NCBI GenBank assembly: GCA_030426445.1
Contig: JAUHYS010000041.1
Location: forward strand, 1-11,094
DNA from: a bacterium
GTDB lineage: Bacteria; UBA10199; DSSB01
Direction of reading: 5' to 3'
Length of the DNA stretch: 11,094 nucleotides
Of this stretch, positions 4,950-11,094 are shown one piece after another. The notes below the pieces were generated by a model. The model was not told the DNA's origin. It did not search any database and saw only the letters and a program-made list of their open reading frames with translations. The translations under genes were made by a program, and so were the position numbers. The first letter of the stretch is position 1. Each line of letters starts with the position of its first letter.

Positions 4950-6689
4950 ATGTTTGAAGAAGAAAAAACAGAACATTATAGTCCCTTAGAAAGACTGCGT
5001 CATTCTACTGCCCATGTCATGGCATCTGCAGTCAAGCAGTTGTATCCGGAGGCCAAAATCGCGATTGGTCCGGCGATCGATACCGGGTTTTACTACGATT
5101 TTGACGTGCCCCATTCCTTTTCTCCCGAAGACTTAGAAAAAATCGAAGCCAAGATGCAGGAAATCGTCGATCAAAATCTCAAGTTTGAACAGATTGAGGT
5201 TTCTAAAGGGGAAGCCTTGAAGCGATTTCAAGACTTGGGAGAAAAATACAAAGTCGAAATTTTACAAAACATTCCGGATGCAGACCCAGTGACTTATTAT
5301 CAGCATGGAGACTTTATCGATTTATGCCGGGGCCCGCATGTGAACTCCACAGCGGAAATCAAAGCCTTTAAACTTTTATCCGTGGCCGGGGCTTATTGGC
5401 GAGGCGACGAGAAAAACCCCATGCTGCAGCGTATTTATGGCACCGCTTTTCCCAATAAAAAAGAGCTAAAAAACTATCTCAATTTACTTAAAGAGGCCGA
5501 AGCCCGTGACCATCGTCGTGTGGGTAAAGAGCTTGATTTATTTTCTAGCATGGAAGACCTCGGCCCTGGTTTGATTTTGTGGCATCCCAAGGGTGCGCGC
5601 ATTCGCCAAAGTATCGAAAATTTTTGGCGTGAATTACACCTCGCCGAAGGTTATGAGCCCGTGTATTCCCCGCATATGGCCAAGCTGGACCTTTGGAAAA
5701 CCAGCGGTCATGTTGATTTTTACCAGGATAGCATGTTCAGTCCGATGGAAGTCGAAGGCCAGGCCTACGAAATCAAACCCATGAATTGCCCTTTTCATGT
5801 GCAGATTTATAAAAGTCATACGCGAAGCTATCGCGATCTTCCCTTGCGCTACGGAGAGCTAGGCACGGTTTATCGTTTTGAAAGGTCCGGTGCCTTACAT
5901 GGCCTGTTGCGAGTGCGGGGTTTTACCCAAGATGATGCGCATATTTTTTGCCGCAAAGATCAAATTCAACAAGAAGTCGAAAATGTGATGCGCTTAACGC
6001 AGAAATTTCTTAATCGTTTTGGTTTTACGGATTTTCAACTCTACCTTTCTACCCGGCCAGAAAAGTCCGTGGGTAGTGACGAACATTGGGAGATTGCCAC
6101 CGCCGCTTTGGAAGGTGCTCTCAAATCGCAAAAACTCAATTACGAAATCGATCCAGGCGAAGGTGTTTTTTATGGCCCCAAGATTGACCTTAAAATTAAA
6201 GATGCCATTGGTCGCATGTGGCAATGCTCTACTGTGCAGGTGGACTTTAATAACCCCGAGCGCTTCGAGTTGCAGTACACTGACTCTAATGGACAGCGTC
6301 AGCAACCCATTATGATCCATCGCGCTCTCATGGGTTCGATGGAACGCTTTTTTGGTGTACTTATCGAACACTATGCGGGAGCCTTTCCCACCTGGTTGGC
6401 TCCTGTGCAAGTCCAGATATTACCCATAGCGGATGCCCAAATGGATTATGCCTTCAATGTACAGCAGCAGTTAAATCAAGCTGGATTTCGTGTAGAAATT
6501 GACAGCAGTTCAGAAAAACTCGGCCATAAAATTCGCCGGGCTCAATTACTTAAAGTCCCTCATATGCTGATTTGTGGAAATAAAGAAGTTAGCGAACAAA
6601 AAGTTGCCTGGAGAGATCGTAAGACCGGTGATAAGGGGGCGCTTTCTGTGCAAGAGTTCATTGAGCAAGTAAAAGAAGAAACGAAGTGA
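4950..6689 (+). CDS. thrS: Threonyl-tRNA synthetase lacking the N-terminal TGS domain
   Basis: This class II synthetase charges tRNA-Thr with threonine in the cytosol. The start is the ATG at 4950, giving 579 aa; the in-frame ATG at 4884 lies in the tRNA anticodon arm and would translate the tRNA 3' half. The family usually has about 640 aa. The missing part is the roughly 60-residue TGS domain, because the protein opens directly in the editing domain: HSTAH (18-22) and CRGPH (126-130) give the zinc-site residues that remove mischarged serine. The catalytic core has zinc ligands Cys280 (PMNCPFH), His331 (DDAHIF) and His457 (MIHRALMGSMERF), and motif 2 near 307-324 (YRFERSG, RVRGFTQDD). The C-terminal anticodon-binding domain (about 484-579) is complete. 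TGS-less ThrRS forms are known, so the enzyme should be functional. The Shine-Dalgarno is weak. Confidence 0.96.
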   Translation: MFEEEKTEHYSPLERLRHSTAHVMASAVKQLYPEAKIAIGPAIDTGFYYDFDVPHSFSPEDLEKIEAKMQEIVDQNLKFEQIEVSKGEALKRFQDLGEKYKVEILQNIPDADPVTYYQHGDFIDLCRGPHVNSTAEIKAFKLLSVAGAYWRGDEKNPMLQRIYGTAFPNKKELKNYLNLLKEAEARDHRRVGKELDLFSSMEDLGPGLILWHPKGARIRQSIENFWRELHLAEGYEPVYSPHMAKLDLWKTSGHVDFYQDSMFSPMEVEGQAYEIKPMNCPFHVQIYKSHTRSYRDLPLRYGELGTVYRFERSGALHGLLRVRGFTQDDAHIFCRKDQIQQEVENVMRLTQKFLNRFGFTDFQLYLSTRPEKSVGSDEHWEIATAALEGALKSQKLNYEIDPGEGVFYGPKIDLKIKDAIGRMWQCSTVQVDFNNPERFELQYTDSNGQRQQPIMIHRALMGSMERFFGVLIEHYAGAFPTWLAPVQVQILPIADAQMDYAFNVQQQLNQAGFRVEIDSSSEKLGHKIRRAQLLKVPHMLICGNKEVSEQKVAWRDRKTGDKGALSVQEFIEQVKEETK

Positions 6690-6708
6690 TAAATATCATG
6701 ATTCACAG

Positions 6709-6736
6709 TTGACGCCTGAAGAATTATGAGTAAACT
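6709..6736 (+). promoter_or_regulatory. Candidate sigma-70-like promoter after thrS
   Basis: TTGACG (6709-6714) and TAAACT (6731-6736) are separated by 16 nt. Agreement with the consensus is 5/6 and 4/6. It lies just after the thrS stop and would give infC its own transcript with a leader of more than 200 nt. Confidence 0.35.
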
Positions 6737-6763
6737 TTATCAATAGTGCGTGGTTGGTTTTTA

Positions 6764-6777
6764 TCAACTTAAGTTGA
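6764..6777. promoter_or_regulatory. Perfect 14-bp palindrome TCAACTTAAGTTGA
   Basis: It is a perfect dyad about 27 nt downstream of the candidate promoter at 6709-6736, placed as an operator would be. The same bases could also fold as a short hairpin in the infC leader RNA. No regulator is evident nearby. Confidence 0.35.
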
Positions 6778-6787
6778 AAATTAGAAT

Positions 6788-6842
6788 AAACGCCCCCTGG
6801 CCCCCTCTTAAAATTAAGAGGGGGGACGATTTAGCAGCGTTT
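6788..6842. repeat. Palindromic repeat unit upstream of infC (left)
   Basis: An inner stem CCCCCTCTTAA (6801-6811) pairs perfectly with TTAAGAGGGGG (6814-6824), and an outer AAACGC (6788-6793) pairs with GCGTTT (6837-6842). This layout is typical of short extragenic palindromes. A T-run follows the outer stem, so the unit could also terminate transcription after thrS. Confidence 0.7.
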
Positions 6843-6951
6843 TTATTAGTTAATAGCTTTGTTAAATGATATATAAATAGTTTTTAGAAGTAAAAGATAT
6901 CTTTTTTGAATAGTTCCCTCTTTTGAGATGAAGAGGGGGATAGGGAGCGTT
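6789..6951. repeat. Possible 163-bp MITE-like element with 21-bp imperfect inverted ends
   Basis: The left end (6789-6809, opening AACGCCCCCTGG) is the near-exact reverse complement of the right end (6931-6951, closing AGGGAGCGTT), with 18 of 21 positions matching. The right end also has its own small hairpin, CCCTCTT (6916-6922) with AAGAGGG (6931-6937). The AT-rich interior has no convincing gene, and I see no clear target-site duplication. Two degenerate tandem copies of one palindromic repeat would also explain the pattern. Confidence 0.45.
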
Positions 6952-6956
6952 ATGAC

Positions 6957-6964
6957 TAGGAGGT
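6957..6964 (+). promoter_or_regulatory. Full-length Shine-Dalgarno that fixes the infC start
   Basis: TAGGAGGT matches the anti-Shine-Dalgarno over its whole length and sits 4-5 nt before the ATT at 6969. Its TAG (6957-6959) is the nearest in-frame stop upstream, so infC must start after it. Confidence 0.85.
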
Positions 6965-6968
6965 TCAC

Positions 6969-7481
6969 ATTTCGCAAAGAAAATTTATTCGTATTAACCG
7001 TAATATTCGTGTTCCAGAAGTACGCTTAATCGATCAAAATGGAAAACAACTCGGTATTTTTGTTACCTCAAAAGCGAACGAGCTGGCTCAACAGCAGGGT
7101 TTGGATCTCGTCGAAATCTCCCCCCAGGGAAAACCCCCGGTTTGCAAAATCATGGACTATGGAAAGTTCCAGTATGAGCAGACCAAAAAGCAGAAAGAGG
7201 CCAAGAAAAAGCAAACGACCATTAACTTAAAAGAGATTAAATTTAGGCCCAATACCGATCAGCACGATTTTGACTTTAAATTTCGAAACATCCAACGATT
7301 TCTCGAAGAGGGCAATAAAGTCAAAGTGACCGTGGTCTTTCGGGGCCGTGAAATGGCCTATAGGGATAAAGGAAAGGAAATTTTAGATAAGGTTTGCGAA
7401 AATTTAGTTGAAAAGGCCACAAAAGAGGTCAATTATAAAATGGAAGGCCGTCAAATGATGATGATTTTGGCACCTGTGTAA
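6969..7481 (+). CDS. infC: Translation initiation factor IF-3, ATT start codon
   Basis: IF3 binds the 30S subunit, keeps it free of 50S and rejects non-initiator tRNAs and non-standard start codons. The product is 170 aa, close to the usual 170-180. The N-domain begins after a short basic leader (RINRNIRVPEVRLID) and holds DLVEISP (46-52) and PVCKIMDYGKFQYE (57-70). A Lys-rich linker leads to the C-domain, starting KEIKFRP (88-94) and containing FRGREM and EGRQMMMILAP. No ATG, GTG or TTG occurs in frame between the upstream stop (6957) and codon 45 (TTG at 7101), which lies in the middle of the N-domain. ATT at 6969 follows a perfect Shine-Dalgarno and gives the family N-terminus. ATT or another rare start on infC is known in E. 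coli and many bacteria and lets IF3 repress its own translation. Confidence 0.93.
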   Translation: MSQRKFIRINRNIRVPEVRLIDQNGKQLGIFVTSKANELAQQQGLDLVEISPQGKPPVCKIMDYGKFQYEQTKKQKEAKKKQTTINLKEIKFRPNTDQHDFDFKFRNIQRFLEEGNKVKVTVVFRGREMAYRDKGKEILDKVCENLVEKATKEVNYKMEGRQMMMILAPV

Positions 7482-7503
7482 GATTTTTAGAGGAAATCAT
7501 GTC

Positions 7504-7532
7504 TTGACCTCAGATGAAATAAACTTTATAAG
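7504..7532 (+). promoter_or_regulatory. Sigma-70-like promoter before rpmI
   Basis: TTGACC (7504-7509) and TATAAG (7527-7532) are separated by 17 nt, each matching the consensus at 5 of 6. It would start transcription near 7539, about 24 nt before the rpmI ATG, giving L35, L20 and PheRS a transcript independent of infC. Confidence 0.6.
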
Positions 7533-7562
7533 GCCAGTCCAAAATTAGAAGGAAAAAACATC

Positions 7563-7760
7563 ATGAAAAACAAACTTAAGAGCAAGCGTGGGGCTAAAAA
7601 ACGCTTTAAAGTGACAGCTAAAGGTAAAGTCAAATTTACTAAGGCCTTTCGTCGTCATATTTTGACCAAAAAAACCACCAAGAGCAAACGCCAAATGCGA
7701 AAATCTACTTATCTTTCAGATGCAGACGCTAAGGCGATCAAGCAAATGATACTCAAGTAA
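7563..7760 (+). CDS. rpmI: 50S ribosomal protein L35
   Basis: This 65-aa, very basic protein is the normal length for bL35, a structural component of the large ribosomal subunit. It opens with the family pattern MKNKLKSKRGAKKRFKVT, followed by GKVKFTKAFRRHILTKK and the KSKRQMRK segment that contacts 23S rRNA. It ends in the usual short helix (DADAKAIKQMI). An AGAAGGA Shine-Dalgarno lies 9 nt upstream of the ATG. The gene sits between infC and rplT, the almost universal order, and only 17 nt separate it from rplT. In other bacteria L20 represses this operon by binding the leader RNA. The 81-nt gap before rpmI could hold such a site, but I cannot identify it by eye. Confidence 0.97.
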   Translation: MKNKLKSKRGAKKRFKVTAKGKVKFTKAFRRHILTKKTTKSKRQMRKSTYLSDADAKAIKQMILK

Positions 7761-7777
7761 ATTTTTAAGGAGAGATT

Positions 7778-8128
7778 ATGCCACGTGCTAAAAGAGGCTT
7801 TAAAGCCCGACGCCGTCGAAATAAAGTTTTAAAACTTGCCAAAGGTTATCGCGGTGGACGTTCAAAATTATTCCGCAGCGCTCAAGAGGCCGTCGACCGT
7901 GCTTTAAAATACGCCTATATTCACCGCCGTCTTAAAAAACGTGATTTTCGTAGTTTGTGGATACAACGTATTAACGCCGCTGTTCGCGCGGAAGGCATGT
8001 CCTATAGCCAATTCATGGGTGGACTTAAAAAAGCCAACATTTCTTTAGATCGCAAGGTCTTAGCAGAAATGGCTGCCAGTGATGCGGAGGCTTTTAAACA
8101 GGTAATTGCTGCAGCAAAGCAAGCATAG
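7778..8128 (+). CDS. rplT: 50S ribosomal protein L20
   Basis: This 116-aa bL20 has standard length (E. coli 118). L20 binds 23S rRNA early in assembly of the large subunit and, in E. coli and Bacillus, represses its own operon. Seen here: the basic N-terminal extension (MPRAKRGFKARRRRNKVLKLAKGYRG), the helix with FRSAQEAVDRALKYAYIHRRLKKRDFR, then LWIQRINAAVR and the C-terminal globular part (YSQFMGGLKKANISLDRKVLAEMA). All conserved blocks are present. The ATG at 7778 has an AAGGAGAG Shine-Dalgarno 3-4 nt upstream. The stop is followed by pheS after 6 nt, suggesting translational coupling. Confidence 0.98.
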   Translation: MPRAKRGFKARRRRNKVLKLAKGYRGGRSKLFRSAQEAVDRALKYAYIHRRLKKRDFRSLWIQRINAAVRAEGMSYSQFMGGLKKANISLDRKVLAEMAASDAEAFKQVIAAAKQA

Positions 8129-8134
8129 TGAGTC

Positions 8135-9172
8135 ATGAAAGAAAATTTACTGACTAGCCTTGAATCCCTTCAAACTGAACTCCAAACTGTTTTAAAAAGT
8201 GTAGATGACCCTCAAAACCTTCAAGAAACCCGCGTGCTTTTCCTGGGAAAAAAAGGCAAGCTCACCCAAATTTTAAAAGGTTTAGGAAAGCTAGACCCCA
8301 AAGATCGTCCAGAAGTTGGGGCTAAGGCTAACGAAATCAAACAATCCCTCGAAGAAAAACTCACTGAGGCAGAGCAACGTGTTCAGGCTCAGGTCTATGA
8401 AAAACAGATTGCTCAGGATACTTTTGATATCACCCTGCCAGGTCGCCCCGTGACCCGCGGCCATATTCATCCACTGACTCAAATCTACGATTTAACTTCC
8501 TCTATTTTTGAAAAGATGGGTTTTCAAACCCATACTGGCCCGGAAATCGAAGATGACTACCATAATTTTGAAGCGCTGAATATTCCCGTAGACCACCCCG
8601 CGCGCGATTTACAGGATACGTTTTATTTGCCGGGTCTCAAGTGGTTGCTGCGGACCCATACCTCGACGGTACAAATTCATGTCATGGAACAAAATCAGCC
8701 ACCGATTCGCATGATTGCCCCAGGCGTGGTCTATCGGGCAGATTCGGATGTGACCCATACTCCGATGTTTCACCAAATTGAAGGACTGTGGATTGACGAA
8801 AAAACCACCTTTGCTGATTTAAAAGGCGTTTTGACTTTATTTATCCAGCAAATTTTTGATGAAGAAACTCAAGTGCGTTTTCGACCCAGTTATTTTCCTT
8901 TTACCGAACCCAGTGCCGAGTTAGACATTTCCTGCGTTTTTTGCAAAAGTCTTAAAAAGGATTGTGTGATTTGTAAGGGAACCGGATGGCTCGAAATTTT
9001 GGGCTGCGGTATGGTTGACCCGGCCGTCTTTAAAAGTGTGGGTTACGATGCCGAAAAGTACACGGGTTTTGCCTTTGGCATTGGCTTGGAACGCCTGGCC
9101 ATGCTCAAGTTTGGGATCAACGACTTGCGACTTTTTTTTGAAAATGACCATCGCTTTTTAAGCCAGTTTTAA
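8135..9172 (+). CDS. pheS: Phenylalanyl-tRNA synthetase alpha subunit
   Basis: PheS is the catalytic subunit of the (alpha-beta)2 PheRS, which activates phenylalanine and charges tRNA-Phe. At 345 aa it is near the usual 330-350. Residues 1-90 form the N-terminal coiled coil that reaches the tRNA. The class II core follows: IHPLTQIYDL (111-120), GPEIEDDYHNFEALNIP (135-151), THTS (174-177), and motif 2 with RADSDVTHTPMFHQIEG (201-217). Motif 3 is FGIGLERLAM near 314-323. Four cysteines (267, 270, 277, 280; CVFC and CVIC) precede GTGWLEILGCGMV, as in the many PheS proteins with a Cys-rich loop before this segment. The ATG lies 6 nt after the rplT stop with only a weak Shine-Dalgarno, so translation probably depends on ribosomes leaving rplT. 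pheT follows only after an unusually long 129-nt gap. Confidence 0.97.
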   Translation: MKENLLTSLESLQTELQTVLKSVDDPQNLQETRVLFLGKKGKLTQILKGLGKLDPKDRPEVGAKANEIKQSLEEKLTEAEQRVQAQVYEKQIAQDTFDITLPGRPVTRGHIHPLTQIYDLTSSIFEKMGFQTHTGPEIEDDYHNFEALNIPVDHPARDLQDTFYLPGLKWLLRTHTSTVQIHVMEQNQPPIRMIAPGVVYRADSDVTHTPMFHQIEGLWIDEKTTFADLKGVLTLFIQQIFDEETQVRFRPSYFPFTEPSAELDISCVFCKSLKKDCVICKGTGWLEILGCGMVDPAVFKSVGYDAEKYTGFAFGIGLERLAMLKFGINDLRLFFENDHRFLSQF

Positions 9173-9190
9173 TGCGGTGATTTGAGTTTG

Positions 9191-9221
9191 TTTTGGTCGC
9201 ACGGTCGCACTGCGACCAAAA
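9191..9221 (+). promoter_or_regulatory. Perfect 11-bp stem-loop between pheS and pheT
   Basis: TTTTGGTCGCA (9191-9201) pairs perfectly with TGCGACCAAAA (9211-9221) across a 9-nt loop that carries a second copy of GGTCGCA. No T-run follows on either strand, so it does not look like a standard terminator. It could attenuate or stabilise the transcript between the two subunit genes, or be an extragenic palindrome. Confidence 0.65.
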
Positions 9222-9301
9222 AATGAATGAATTTCCCTTTAAAAATGCAAAAAAAAGGCGTAAGTTTATGTTAAATAAGGTTAAAAACGTAAGAGAATAG
9301 C

Positions 9302-11094
9302 ATGAAAATCAGTCTCAATTGGATACGTGAATGGATTAAAATTGACGCCAGCGCCGAGGAGATCGCCGAAAAGCTTTCTATGTCCGGGCTGGAAGTGGAG
9401 GCCCTGGAAAAACTGGGTGAGGGACTGGATCAGGTGGTGACGGCCCAAATTCTTTCCAAAGATAAACACCCTAATGCGGACCGGTTATCTTTATGCGAGG
9501 TGACCGATGGCCAGCAAACCGTCAGTCTGGTTTGTGGCGCTAAGAATATGAAAGCAGGAGACAAAGTGGCGCTGGCCTTGCCCGGTGTGACCCTTCCCAA
9601 CGGATTGACTTTAAAGGAGACCGAAATCCGTAAAGTTAAGTCCTGTGGAATGCTTTGTTCAGAGAGCGAATTGGGCCTGGCCGAAGAAAGCGAAGGCATT
9701 TTGATCCTTCCCCAGGACACAGGCTTAGGAATTCCCTTGGATGAAGCTTTATCGCTTAATGACGAAGTTTTAGAAATCAACGTGACGCCTAATCGTGGAG
9801 ACTGCCTTTCGGTTTTGGGAATTGCTCGAGAAATTGCTGCGAATTTTTCAATAGATTTAGAAAAAAAACCAATTGGAGACGCTCAAACTCAAACGGTGAC
9901 TCCGTCTGACAGGCAGGTAAAAATTAAGGGGCTTCAAGTCACTTTAGAGTCTCCTCAAGCTTGCCCGCGTTATTGCGGCCGTATTATTAGAGGAATCAAA
10001 GTTAAAGACTCTCCGACTTGGTTGCAACAGCGTTTGGCGGCCAGTGGCATTCGCTCCATCAATAATATTGTAGATGCAACCAACTATATCTTGCTCGAGC
10101 GTGGCCAACCCATGCACGCCTTTGATCTTGGTAAAATCGGTGGTGAGGCAATTCAAATTCGTCAGGCTAAGGCAGGTGAAAGTCTGGTCAGTCTGGAAGG
10201 AAAAGAACTCAAGCTTAAACCTGAACATTTGGTGATTGCTGATGCCTCTCATCCCTTGGCTTTGGCCGGTGTCATGGGTGGAGAAGCTTCGGGCGTCACG
10301 GAGACTACCACAGATCTCTTTTTAGAGAGCGCTTATTTTGAACCCGCAGGAATTCGCAGAACAGCGCGTGTATTTGGCATGCAGACAGAGTCTGGGTATC
10401 GTTTTGAACGGGGCACGGATCCCGAGGGCTGTGTGCTTGCTTTGCAGGCCCTGACCGAGCTGATTTTGCAGCTTGCAGGCGGCGAGCCTGACCCAGAAGT
10501 TGTTGACTTGTATCCTCAAGCTTTTGCTCAGCAAAAGATTTTATTACGCCCCCAGCGCGTGCAACAAGTTTTAGGCGTAGAAATTCCCCCTACCCAAATC
10601 AAAGCTTTACTCGAGCGCTTGGAGATCCGTGTGCAGACTCAAGGAGAAGAGTTGCTTTGTGAAATTCCCCCTTTTCGCAGTGACCTCTCTCGTGAGATTG
10701 ATCTGATTGAAGAGGCCGCTCGACTCTACGGCTATCAAAAGATTCCCACAAGCTACCCCGAGCTGGATCTCAAGACTTTAGCGCAATCCAAAGCGAATGA
10801 AAAAAACTCCGTGATTCAGCAGATTCGTCGTTTATTGGCATCCTGGGGTTTTTCGGAAGTCATCCATTACAGTTTTACTTCACCAAAACTACTGCAACTT
10901 TTTGAGCAAGCCTATGTGCCTGAACAGGCTTTGGCCAACCCCATCAGTGAGGAACTTTCGGTGATGCGGCCGGCTTTGCTTCCCCAAATGGTACAAACCC
11001 TGCAAAAAAATATTCATCAATTTGCGACTCAATTAAAATTTTTTGAAATCCGGCAGGTCTATCAATATAAGCCCAATAGCTCCGAGCGCCCTTT
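9302..11094 (+). CDS. pheT: Phenylalanyl-tRNA synthetase beta subunit, 3' end outside the window
   Basis: About 597 codons are present of a family that usually has close to 800; the frame is open to the right edge. PheT supports tRNA binding and hydrolyses mischarged Tyr-tRNA-Phe. It opens MKISLNWIREWI as in the family. Residues about 40-150 are the EMAP-like tRNA-binding domain (HPNADRLSLCEV, VCGAKNMKAGDKVALALPG, and MLCSESELGL with EGILILP). The B3/B4 editing domain follows (INNIVDATNYILLERGQPMHAFD, then ALAGVMGGEASGV). Next come YRFERGTDP, the B5 domain (LLCEIPPFRSDLSREIDLIEEAARLYGY) and the start of the catalytic-like module (FSEVIHYSFTSP, MRPALLPQM). No frameshift or missing block is seen. 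The start at 9302 has only a modest Shine-Dalgarno (AAGAGAA), but no better upstream start is in frame with the conserved N-terminus. Confidence 0.96.
   Translation, partial: MKISLNWIREWIKIDASAEEIAEKLSMSGLEVEALEKLGEGLDQVVTAQILSKDKHPNADRLSLCEVTDGQQTVSLVCGAKNMKAGDKVALALPGVTLPNGLTLKETEIRKVKSCGMLCSESELGLAEESEGILILPQDTGLGIPLDEALSLNDEVLEINVTPNRGDCLSVLGIAREIAANFSIDLEKKPIGDAQTQTVTPSDRQVKIKGLQVTLESPQACPRYCGRIIRGIKVKDSPTWLQQRLAASGIRSINNIVDATNYILLERGQPMHAFDLGKIGGEAIQIRQAKAGESLVSLEGKELKLKPEHLVIADASHPLALAGVMGGEASGVTETTTDLFLESAYFEPAGIRRTARVFGMQTESGYRFERGTDPEGCVLALQALTELILQLAGGEPDPEVVDLYPQAFAQQKILLRPQRVQQVLGVEIPPTQIKALLERLEIRVQTQGEELLCEIPPFRSDLSREIDLIEEAARLYGYQKIPTSYPELDLKTLAQSKANEKNSVIQQIRRLLASWGFSEVIHYSFTSPKLLQLFEQAYVPEQALANPISEELSVMRPALLPQMVQTLQKNIHQFATQLKFFEIRQVYQYKPNSSERP

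Noticed and set aside
5994..6410. 138-aa minus-strand frame inside thrS
   Set aside because: It lies wholly within a conserved synthetase gene on the other strand and has no family resemblance.
7101..7481. A short IF3 starting at the TTG at 7101
   Set aside because: It would remove most of the IF3 N-domain. The in-frame codons upstream encode conserved IF3 sequence back to the ATT at 6969.
8100..8134. A phenylalanine-rich leader peptide controlling pheST by attenuation
   Set aside because: Only 6 nt separate rplT and pheS, leaving no room for a leader peptide and attenuator.
9430..9780. 116-aa minus-strand frame inside pheT
   Set aside because: It is a shadow of the conserved EMAP-like domain of PheT.

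Overview
The window looks like a chromosomal segment of a Gram-negative bacterium of fairly low GC. The gene order thrS, infC, rpmI, rplT, pheS, pheT, with a MeaB-type GTPase and a tRNA-Val just before it, would fit a lineage formerly grouped with the Deltaproteobacteria. The sequence alone does not settle the phylum, so this is inference.

The left third (about 1-3740) is accessory and AT-rich. On the minus strand, reading leftward, lie a 139-aa glycine-zipper membrane protein (1155-1574) with its own terminator, an unrecognised 287-aa soluble protein (78-941), and the first 17 codons of a probable DRE-TIM aldolase or lyase (1-51). On the plus strand lie a radical SAM protein with an N-terminal B12-binding-type domain (1810-3141) and an unrecognised 136-aa Ala/Gln-rich protein (3245-3655), followed by a terminator. 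The two small-protein genes are on opposite strands, yet each carries the same 45-nt upstream module. It runs T-rich box, ACAACT, exactly 15 nt, ACCGATAAC, and its last part resembles the -10 box of sigma-28 (FliA-type) promoters. They probably belong to one regulon, and this is the most interesting signal in the window.

The middle holds meaB (3783-4781), a GTPase that protects or loads B12-dependent mutases, then tRNA-Val(GAC) (4847-4920). The ThrRS gene starts only 29 nt after the tRNA, and its product lacks the usual N-terminal TGS domain.

The right half is a translation cluster: thrS, infC (IF3, ATT start codon), rpmI (L35), rplT (L20), pheS and pheT (open at the right edge). A spacer of about 280 nt between thrS and infC holds a palindromic, possibly mobile, repeat that ends 6 nt before the infC Shine-Dalgarno. 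A good sigma-70-like promoter precedes rpmI, and a perfect 11-bp stem-loop lies in the unusually long pheS-pheT gap. No CRISPR array, rRNA, transposase or integrase gene is visible.
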